NCBI GenBank assembly: GCA_003342895.1
Contig: PTFA01000091.1
Coordinates: forward strand, 747,982 to 811,981
Source of the DNA: Casuarius casuarius
Lineage: Eukaryota > Chordata > Aves > Casuariiformes > Casuariidae
Direction: 5' to 3'
DNA: 64,000 nt
How positions within the stretch are numbered: the stretch's first letter is position 1; every line of letters starts with the position of its first letter. Of the stretch, positions 48,761 to 64,000 are shown in pieces. Below the pieces are notes generated by a model that saw nothing but the letters and a program-made list of their open reading frames with translations, did not search any database and was not told the DNA's origin. A program made the translations under genes and the position numbers.

Positions 48761-51700
48761 CTGCCCCACGCGAATCCCCGCAACGCGGGCGGGAGAGGCG
48801 GGCCGCCGCGGCTTGTGCAAAGCCTCCAAAATAAGGCTGTTTCCAGCGCGCCTGGCGTGTAGCAACAATTTCTGATCCGTCTCAACTTTGCCCTTAGCTT
48901 TCTCGTGGGTCTGCATCCTTCTCTGGTGCAGTGGGAGAAGATGAAAGTTGCCCGTGCGTGCAGATCGGGTCTGAACTGCAGTCTGCGGGTGCAGCTTGCC
49001 CCAAATCTTTTCTCTTTTCTCCCCTCCAGGATCATGGAATTTTTGCCTCCGTTTCAGCGTGTTGTGCAGCCCGAGGAGATGTGGCTTTATAAAAACCCAT
49101 ATGTAGAAGTGGATCACGTGCCCACTGTACCTATGTTTGTAAGTTCAGTAGCTTCCTACGTCTATTTTGTTTGTTTCTCTAATTAGAATCTATTATTTTA
49201 AAACAAAGCTACAGGAAAAGGTGTGTGTTGCACATCTGTGTAGTTCTTAATTCATGATGCTGAAAGTACATTGCGTTATTACCAACAAAAAACAGCATCT
49301 ACAGTCATAGTCTTTTGTCATTTTAGACTTTACTGCATCAGGTTGTCTTTTGGACTTAGGCGAAATTATTAAAAACTAGTGAAATCATTTCACAGTTTTT
49401 CATAATCAAATTCAATTCCACATTGATAGTACTGCAGAGTATGGTATTTCTCTCACTGTTGGGGAATGTTTTGCTTAAAAGCAGTCATTTTCAACAGAAT
49501 TTTTTTTTACAGTTTTTATTGCAAAAATATTTTCCTTAGGTCTCTAGATTCTGTTAAAATAACTTCATACAAAATTATAAATTTTGGCCTAGCTTCTGTA
49601 ATCACACATGTGAACTGGATTTTAGATAGGTTGGGCAGTTTTGCAAGCTGGCGCATAAGAAAGGACTGTGACTCCCAAGGGAGAAATGACTGATGGAGAC
49701 AATGAAAGGGGAACAAAAACTGAAGCGAAGGTCAAACAAGTGGTGTCAGTGAGCTGCTGACCTAGCTGCTCATGTGCATCATGAATGTAAGACAAGAAAA
49801 GAAGACTTTAAAAATAAACAGAAAGCTTCAGTTAAGCTTTTTTTCTTTTTAACTAGAACTAGATGCTGCTGATCAAGGGCTAATCTCTGTGCTTTCAAAG
49901 TGCTAGAAAATGAAAAGGGTTAAGGTGCTGTCGCTGATGTTGTGAAGGGATGCCTGAAAGCAGAGCGGGAAGAGGGAGCTGCACGCAAGGCAGCCGGCCG
50001 GAGCAGCGATCTCTTGTGCTGGTGACATTGCTTACACCAGCTTGAAGATGTGCTGGGCCTTTTGCAGAGCAGTGAGGACAAGCTCCCCTGCTCCATGGAG
50101 CTCACCCTCTAAGGGGGCAAAGCAACAGGAAGGAGCGTGATGCAGAGAGAGGCTTTTTGGTGCGCTATTTTGGAAGGAGCGTGATGCAGAGAGAGGCTTT
50201 TTGGTGCGCTATTTTGGTGCGCTATGTTGCTGCCTGTTTCCTTTCTTGCCGTAGCGCGCACAGCATCCTGTGGCCCATGAAGTTGCTTTTGTATGTGAGA
50301 GGTTGTCACTGGATGTCAAACAGCAGAGGGAGAGCCATGCTCTGGGGAACATAGGCTTAGACAGGGTTTGCTGCAGAGGTTATTTGCTCTAAATGTAGCT
50401 GGGGCTGTTTTTTGCTTTCTGATGAAAATTAAATTGTGTTTGGAGGGGACGGATTGCTGCTGGGCTTTGGAAAATGAAAGGTTTATAGTCTGCTTAAGCC
50501 ATTGCTGTTGTGTTTTGGTGAGAGCGCTTGAATATGCTGCACTAAGACACCTAACAGTCTTCTCATTTTGTGGCAGTTCATCTCCTTTCTGTCTCCCTTG
50601 CTGCTGATTGTCCTGGCGAGGTTGTTCATGAACGCTGACCAAGAGGACACACGGGAAGCCTGCCTAGGTGAGCTCCCTCTTAACCCAAATAGCTGCAGCC
50701 TCGCGGAGATCTGCCCTGGCGCTGTGGCTGTGAGCCAGGGAATCCTTGGTCCAGCAGATGCGTCCTTTGCCATTGCTGGGACACAAGTGCTGTGCCGGGC
50801 ATTGCAGTGGAGCTCTCTGGCTCCTGCTGAAGTTCAAATACTGCTGGTATCTGAATGTGCCTCAAAGCTACATGGGACGTGCGTGAAGAGCAGTGAGTCT
50901 TGGAGTGTTGTTCTTCAGGGTTCCAGCTAAACAGAAGCCTGGGCTGGAGGCTAAATATCAGGTGCACAGTCAGCCCCACCTGTAGTTTCTCTTTGCGCCG
51001 AGAGAGGCTGTGTCAGGGTAGAGGTTTGCACGTGCTGTGATAAGAACAATGCTGACATCGGCTCTCTGCTCTCTTCCAGCTGCCAGCCTTGCTCTCGTCC
51101 TGAACGGGGTTTTCACAAACGCCCTGAAGCTGGTTGTGGGGAGGTAAGAAAGTTCACTCGCTGCCTGTACCTGGGAGGAGCGCTTTGGCATGTGTGCAGG
51201 GTATAGGTTGAGATGGTTGCCTCTCCCTGGGCCATGTGGATGGCAAGATGTTATCCATGCAGAACAGCAGCCTCACAAGTTTTGCTCTGTGTGCCCACAG
51301 GCTGTCTGCAGGCACCTCCACTGAGGCCACATGGAAATTCAGTACATGTAACACATTTGCTCCATTGCTGGATGAGGGGGATAAGATAAGCATATTAATA
51401 AGATAATCATATCATCTTCTGGGTTTACCTAATAAATTGGTCCCTGCCCTGAGCAGCAGTGGGGTGGTGATGGTTTTCTGCTGCAGTCTCGTTCTTGTGT
51501 ATCTAAACCTGCCGACTCGGGCAGCATTGGAACTCAGTGATATGCTCAGTTTTGCGTTTCTCAAGGCCTGAGTCATGTTACCTTCCCATTGCCACATGTG
51601 GAATGAACTGCGTTAGGTGTTTGGCTAGTGCATTGGGACATAGCTGCTTCGTGGAAGCACTGGGTGTTGAGATGGCTCCTGAGCACCATGCTAGGAGCGC

Positions 51701-52983
51701 CACGCGCGGGCAGAGTCACTGTCCAGGGGGGTCCGGTCCGCGCCACAACGGGCTATGTGCTGTGCTCCTCTGCCCTAGGCCACGTCCGGACTTCTTTTAT
51801 CGTTGCTTCCCAGACGGACGAGCGAACACTGAGCTGGTGTGCATGGGGGACCCTAGCATAGTGGCTGAGGGACGCAAAAGCTTCCCCAGTGGACATGCTT
51901 CATGTAAGTGTTTCCACGTCCCCTGCCTGTTGCAGCCCCAGACGGAGCCAAGCACAGTGAGCAGAAGCCCATGGGGAGTGTGGATTGGGTTTGCTTTCTC
52001 ACACCTGCAGCTTTGGCCAAATTCATTGGCCTCTTCGGGGACTTCAGCTTTCCCTCTGCAAAGCAATGGGATATATAATGTAATCTGAAGCTGTCTGCAG
52101 CTCCTGGGAGGAAGGATGCTTGCCTAGTTCCAGCTGCTAGGGCTCCTTCGCCACTCACCCCATGCCTGCCATTCCTGTGATTTGCACGGGCAGTGCGGGC
52201 TTCCCCCGTCAGTCTGTCCACCAGAACAAGGTGCAGGGGCGAGGATGATGGCTGGTTGAGGGCCCACATTTATCTTGGACCTCTAAGAGCTGTTTCTGAA
52301 GAGACGTGCTTCTCTTCTAGTTGCCTTTGCTGGTCTCGCCTTCTCTGCCTTCTACCTGGCGGGGAAGCTGCACTGCTTCCTTCCGGGCCGAAGAGGCCGG
52401 GCCCTGCGGCTCTGTGCCTTCCTGCTCCCGCTGTTCGCCGCCACTCTCATCGCTCTGTCCCGCACCTGCGATTACAAGCACCACTGGCAAGGTGAGTCGG
52501 GGTCTGCTTGTGGACTTGCGCTGGGGGAGTCGAAGGGGCTGGGCAGAATCAGGTGCCACGTGCAGGGGCACCGTGGTAACTCGGAGCAAGACAGGGTCTG
52601 CGTTGCCACATGTAGAGGCCTTTGGAGCCCAAAATGACAAACTTGGGTTTTTTAATTACTTCTCTAGCGGTAATCTCTTTGTTGCCTGCAAGGCGTTAAG
52701 TTGCAGAGCTACCTCAGATGCTGTGAGCAGGCTGAAAAGCAGCCTGCTGGAAAGTTTACTTACGTGGTTGCAAGAGTAAAGGAAAGTTAACTCTATTCTG
52801 ATTTCGCCTGCAGATGTGTTGGTTGGCTCAGCAATTGGCTTCGTGCTCGCATACCTCTGCTACAGGCAATACTACCCTCCGCTGATGGACTCCATGTGCC
52901 ACAAGCCATTCCTGTGCAAATCCAAACAACTTCCAGTGCCCCAAGAAAAGCCGGTGACTTCCAGCTTTCGCCTAGATGTATAA
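48648..52983 (+). CDS. PLPP5: PLPP5 phospholipid phosphatase 5 (PPAPDC1B), whole coding span, 7 exons
   Basis: PLPP5 is a membrane PAP2-superfamily enzyme that dephosphorylates lipid phosphates such as diacylglycerol pyrophosphate and phosphatidate. Seven exons total 801 nt, giving 266 residues (human 264), with frame kept at all GT-AG junctions. The three phosphatase motifs are intact: KLVVGRPRP (residues 107-115), PSGH (148-151) and [12 protein letters not shown] (200-211, His207 nucleophile region). Hydrophobic segments fit a six-pass topology. The start codon has G at -3; the N-terminus [17 protein letters not shown] is unlike human in sequence but similar in length. Exons: 48648-48718, 49030-49138, 50577-50667, 51080-51143, 51779-51903, 52321-52491, 52814-52983. 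Confidence 0.97.
49030..49138 (+). CDS. PLPP5: PLPP5 coding exon 2
   Basis: 109 nt, phase 2 to 0: [20 protein letters not shown] then [13 protein letters not shown], the conserved first lumenal loop. Acceptor cccctccag, donor gtaagt. Confidence 0.96.
49139..50576 (+). other. PLPP5: PLPP5 intron 2
   Basis: About 1.4 kb. Contains a 44-bp tandem duplication at 50128-50215 (separate entry). No other element recognised. Confidence 0.85.
50128..50226. repeat. 44-bp direct tandem duplication with a partial third copy
   Basis: The unit starting ggaaggagcgtgatgcagag occurs at 50128-50171 and again, identically by eye, at 50172-50215; ggtgcgctat then appears once more at 50216-50225. Identity of the copies suggests a recent duplication. 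Confidence 0.9.
50577..50667 (+). CDS. PLPP5: PLPP5 coding exon 3
   Basis: 91 nt, phase 0 to 1: [20 protein letters not shown] then [11 protein letters not shown], a transmembrane helix and loop. Acceptor ttttgtggcag, donor gtgagc. Confidence 0.95.
51080..51143 (+). CDS. PLPP5: PLPP5 coding exon 4, catalytic motif 1
   Basis: 64 nt, phase 1 to 2: [20 protein letters not shown]. It carries the start of the KX6RP phosphatase motif, which is completed in exon 5. Acceptor ctcttccag, donor gtaaga. Confidence 0.96.
51779..51903 (+). CDS. PLPP5: PLPP5 coding exon 5, catalytic motifs 1-2
   Basis: 125 nt, phase 2 to 1: [14 protein letters not shown], then [11 protein letters not shown]. The PSGH motif supplies the acid/base histidine. 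Acceptor tgccctag, donor gtaagt. Confidence 0.97.
52321..52491 (+). CDS. PLPP5: PLPP5 coding exon 6, catalytic motif 3
   Basis: 171 nt, phase 1-1: [20 protein letters not shown], a second helix, and [11 protein letters not shown]; the Asp of the third motif comes from exon 7. GC-rich third positions set it off from the flanking introns. Confidence 0.97.
52814..52983 (+). CDS. PLPP5: PLPP5 terminal coding exon 7
   Basis: 170 nt including TAA at 52981-52983. [20 protein letters not shown] forms the last membrane helix; the cytosolic tail ends SSFRLDV. Acceptor cgcctgcag. Confidence 0.96.
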
Positions 52984-53575
52984 TGATAGGGCAGGGGAAG
53001 GCTTTGGGGAGGTTGGTCGTGGTCCACAAGAAGTGACTCAGATGAGGATTAACTTGAAAAACAAGAATTTTTTGGTTCTGCAGTGTCCTGCTCAGTGGGC
53101 CTATGTTTAGTTTCACAAAATTTTATAGGTGTCCCTTACTTTGGACCTGCTCTGAAGTGAGCCAGGTATTCAGCATGCAAGCCTGCAGGAGGAATGCCTG
53201 GTTACAAAAGATCCTGATGTGAAAACTGGAAATAAAGTGACAATTTATGTGCCATGCACGGATGGGTGGTCTTCTGTCTAGTTTACAGTGAGAGAACGCA
53301 GAGAGCATGATCAGATGTTCTCCTTCAATTCAGCTGAGCATCCCTTTTCATAGAAAGAGTATGCTGAAGTGCAGGACCTGTCCCTTGCACTAAGTTTAAG
53401 CACATCTGTTAAATCACAGTTGAATTAATCTGGAGTAGTAAGTGCAAGGCTGCAGTCTTTAACCATGTATTTAATGTGGGGAGAGGGAAGATGAAACTAG
53501 ATTGTTATTTGTATTATTGTGCTAGCCCTGTTTTTTCTCCTAATTTGCCAAATAAAGAAGTTTAATTTTTTAAAT
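52984..53575 (+). other. PLPP5: PLPP5 3' UTR (inferred)
   Basis: AATAAA signals at 53231-53236 and 53551-53556 give two possible ends; the second is followed by a T-rich stretch and is the likely main site. No further exon seen. Confidence 0.65.
53551..53556 (+). terminator. PLPP5: PLPP5 polyadenylation signal AATAAA
   Basis: Canonical hexamer followed within 15 nt by a T-run. An upstream alternative sits at 53231-53236. Confidence 0.6.
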
Positions 53576-54183
53576 AAGAGCTATATTACCTGTGATACTA
53601 AAATCTTTGCTTTGATATCTGGGTTTATTGCTGTATAAACCAGTTTCTTTGGTATGTCTGCATGGGTTTCTAGGTGGTGTTTATTTTGTATCTCTTTCTT
53701 TGCAGCTTTAATTCAGCACACAGTTATAAAGAGATGACAATCCGCAGAAAATGAAATGGTGTCTTAAAGCATCCTTTTGGAGCTGCTTTTTTTCTTCACC
53801 ATGGTTTGGTTTCTCAGACAATGGAAGGGTAGAAAGCTGCTGAGAAATCCAAGGCACATCTATATGGCAATATTATTGTAAGTAGTTATTTCTCACTAGT
53901 TTCCTGCATAGATATGCATATTCTTTATTAAGTGTACATATGTGCAAACAGCAAGGTGAGACTGTGGCAGAGCTAGGCACGTGTGCCTCCAGTGAGCTCA
54001 AGTCATGACAGTGGTGAAAACACCCCCTCAGCTTCAGCTTGGGCCACCTAAGCCTGTCAGGACCCTGCATTTTACTTTAGTAGAAGTTACAGAAACAGCT
54101 TTACTTTCCCCTGAAATTGTGCAAATGTAAGTTCTTAAACCCTTCCCCTCTTTCTCACCCAAACATGCACACACTACAGCCAT

Positions 54184-54206
54184 CTATTTATTTATTTATT
54201 TATTTA
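54184..54206. repeat. (ATTT)n simple repeat
   Basis: About five perfect ATTT units on the plus strand; on the DDHD2 strand it reads as overlapping AATAAA hexamers. Confidence 0.85.
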
Positions 54207-56249
54207 GGCTTTTACTGGAAAAGACATTAAATAATAACATTTAAAATGTATTTTTTTTACAAAGTGCATAACTTAACAAGCTGATCATGACAGCATCCCC
54301 TGTTAAGACTGTTTCTTTTGATACTCCTGTAGGAGATGCTTTAGCAATCAAATCACTAATTCAGGCTCCGACTGAGCAGCATGTCTGTTTCTGCAGTCAG
54401 GTAAAAGAACAGCTTCAGTTCTTTCTGAATGGGAGGAGGGTTGTGGATTGCAAACAATACCTTTTAAATAGTGCAAATAATGTAGTACAATGGAGGACAA
54501 ACAAACTGAAGCTGTGAAAAAAGGCTTGTTACCCCACGCAGGGCAAAAGTCAGTAGGAAGGAAAGTGGTTTGGCTGTTTCCAAACACTGTCAGAGCAATG
54601 ACCTTACACATCATTGAAACATCTGCCTTCCCCTTGCTCAGAGGCCCAGGCTTCAGCTTAGCCAGTGAGTCAGCCTGGATGATTTTGGTCACAAGGGACA
54701 GATCACCTGAGGCTCTCTGGCCGCAGTTACCCTTAGAGCAGCGCTAACGCACGTCAATGAGCTGCAGACCTAACTCTGTGCAAAACTGTTTTAATTTCCT
54801 CCGTGGAATCATTAGGACATAGTGTCCACACCCTATGACCTGGGCTCCGACTTCACTAGCTGCATTTCATACATTTAACAACAAAAACGACAACTGGAGT
54901 AGTGCCGGAGCCTGGCTGGCACTAGGTCCCTGTAGCCACCTTGAAAGCCCCATGGCAGCAGAACAGTAGCTTTGCTCCATGCTCCTGCAAAGCACAGGAG
55001 GGCTGTCCCTCCAGGGCTCTGAAGCGCTTGGACACTGCTGAGGAGCAGCTGCTTCCTCCTAATTTAGCTACAGTTCCAATCTGGAGGTATATCTTTCCTA
55101 GCACTAGGTTCCCAACTCTGCGGGAATTGAGACTTGTTTTGGGCTTCTTATGTAGTCACGAGAAAGGAGGCAGATGTGCTCGATCCCTCCTTGAAGGGTT
55201 CCATGGGGTGCAGAGCACCTGACGGTCTAGATCCCTAATCAATAAACTTGAACTAGACACCTCTCCAGCTAAGTCTGACTTCAGCAGTGGAACTCAAGGA
55301 ACGGAGAACAGAAGACAAGCTCCCAACTTGCTTTTACAAAAGGCTGTCCCTCATACACCCTTGGCCATGGACTTGAGGACATATGGCTGCTTCATGCATG
55401 GGATATACATAGGCACTAGCTGTGCTGCCATCCTACGTAAGATACATGCAGTGCCTCAGGGAGGCCCCTCATTTATTGGCCACAGTAGGCTCAAAGACAA
55501 CGATGCTGAGAAGTCAGTACTAATGTATTACAGCAGACAGTAAAGCCTAGTTCAAGTATTCACAAACATGCCTCTCTTATGAGTTGTTTTTATGGGGCGG
55601 TCTGTTCTGGAACACCCTGTGGGTGCAGAAACCAAGCTGCAGCAATTCAGGGAGATAAGAGTGGTTGGCAGAGAAATTCCTGCTTGCTTAGCAGATGCCT
55701 GGGCTCCTTGTTCTTCAGTTCGCAAAGACCGCAGTGCTCTAGCCTCTCTAGTGCTCACTGTTACAGGAGGGAGAGGGACGATGCCTCATCCCTCTCCTGA
55801 GAGAAATCAGCAGGCCCCTTTGCTCAGCAAGGCTGCTATAGCTCTCTCCACACTGCATGTTTAAGGCTTTTATTTCTCAAAGGTTGCAAGCTACAAGCCG
55901 GGAGCAGATTTCAGGCCCTTGTATGTTGGTTCCTAGCCTAGACATCTAGTCTGCATTCGTACTGGTGCAATAACTTACAAGGTGGTTAACACAAGTTGTA
56001 GGGTGGAGGGTTAAGAGTACATGTTGCCACAGGGAGTCACAGTGCAAGTGCTGTGTGTGTTTTTGAAGACGTGTTTTCCTATGATTTTTCTACCCAAAAT
56101 GGAAGAAAATCACCCGTATCTCCAGGTAGCAGCAGGTACTTGGGAAGCAGCATGCAGGACACAGCAGCAGAGGAGAGAGGAAGGCAGAGAAGAAATCTGG
56201 ACTTTCCTGGTGAGTACTGAGTTGGTTTGGATCTAAGAAAGCAAAAGAA

Positions 56250-56385
56250 AAATGTAAGAATAGCCGTACTACAGCAGACCAAAAATCCATCTGGCCCAAT
56301 CTCCCACATCCAGCAATTGCTAGCATTACACTTAGAGTACAAGAAACAGTAAGAATGAATCTTTCCCCTAGTCTACCCTCTCCCA
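56250..56385. repeat. Possible ancient amniote interspersed repeat remnant
   Basis: The passage around agaatagccgtactacagca, then gaccaaaaatccatctggcc and caatctcc resembles a common reptile/bird repeat motif (gtactgggtcagaccaaagg-like). Recognition is from memory of the motif only; family not assigned. Confidence 0.35.
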
Positions 56386-56815
56386 ACTATCTGCACCATA
56401 GGGTGAAAACACTCTCCGTAATAATAGCAGGGTTCACGCTGTGGTTCCCTACCTGTCTATAAGAAATGTTTAGCCCAGGAGGCTTAAAGTATAGGCTTCA
56501 TATCTGGTCATTTCCTTGGTGGATGCAAATGATCATAACCACGAGCAAATGCTCTTGCCCATGTCTTCAGCAGCAGAAGTCTATTAGCTATCCCTGTGCC
56601 TGATAATGCTTGTGTGCAAGATGAGAGGAAAGAAGCCAAACATGCTAACAGGCCAGAAAAAAACCCTAAACGAACTCTGCCTTTGGCATGGCACCATAAA
56701 TATGAAACATTTTTCCTTCAAGTGAACCAGATGCCTTCCAAGGTCTTTTAGGAAATTCAGAAGAAAGGTGTAGGAAAGGTGACTTACATCAAATTGCCAG
56801 GAGAGCACAAGTTGG

Positions 56816-64000
<7,185 letters not shown>

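Larger units (their letters stand above)
53924..56815 (-). other. DDHD2: DDHD2 3' UTR (extent inferred) and convergent gap to PLPP5
   Basis: On the minus strand, sequence after the DDHD2 stop contains AATAAA at 55874-55869, several in the (AAAT)n tract around 54206-54185, and one at 53929-53924. Any could end the mRNA. No exon of another gene was recognised. The remaining gap to the PLPP5 end is only about 350 nt if the last signal is used. Confidence 0.5.

Noticed and set aside
47987..49117. 376-codon open frame on the minus strand, antisense to the PLPP5 start
   Set aside because: It spans AT-rich UTR and the CpG island; its Arg/Ala/Pro-rich content is what GC-rich DNA gives by chance, and frames on both strands are open there. 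No family resemblance.

Overview
The window is vertebrate nuclear DNA, almost certainly from a bird. Genes are split by GT-AG introns, promoters lie in CpG islands, intergenic gaps are short, several DDHD2 introns are only about 95-230 nt, and the recognisable interspersed repeats are CR1 LINE fragments, the dominant avian family. It holds three protein genes in the order NSD3 (+), PLPP5 (+), DDHD2 (-), which is the order of the human 8p11 block. The species cannot be named from the sequence alone.

Positions 1-48120 are NSD3 (WHSC1L1), a histone H3K36 methyltransferase. A CpG-rich stretch at 1-215 is its likely promoter/non-coding first exon. All 23 coding exons were placed between 6710 and 42680. 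Spliced together they give 4314 nt, a 1437-residue protein, the same length as the human long form, with a PWWP, three clustered PHD-type modules, a second PWWP, AWS-SET-postSET and a C-terminal PHD. One intron uses a GC donor. A good candidate for the last exon of the short, PWWP-only isoform lies in the intron after residue 617. The 3' UTR appears to run about 5.4 kb to a polyadenylation signal at 48099.

Positions 48120-53575 are PLPP5 (PPAPDC1B), a six-pass PAP2-type lipid phosphate phosphatase of 266 residues in seven coding exons, with all three catalytic motifs present. Its CpG island starts about 20 nt after the NSD3 polyadenylation signal.

Positions 53900-64000 are DDHD2 on the minus strand, converging on PLPP5. 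Twelve exons encode the last ~511 residues: the serine-lipase core with its GHSLG motif, the SAM domain and the DDHD domain. The amino-terminal exons (WWE region) are not recognised and probably lie beyond position 64000. Two DDHD2 introns (96 and 99 nt) are multiples of three without stop codons, and a third is almost filled by a CR1 insertion.

Functionally, NSD3 is chromatin machinery, while PLPP5 and DDHD2 are both lipid hydrolases of internal membranes. No shared pathway needs to be assumed from their adjacency, which is ordinary conserved synteny. I found no CRISPR array, no RNA gene I could support, no intact mobile element and no evidence of a new multi-gene system. The findings are gene-structure and repeat details.
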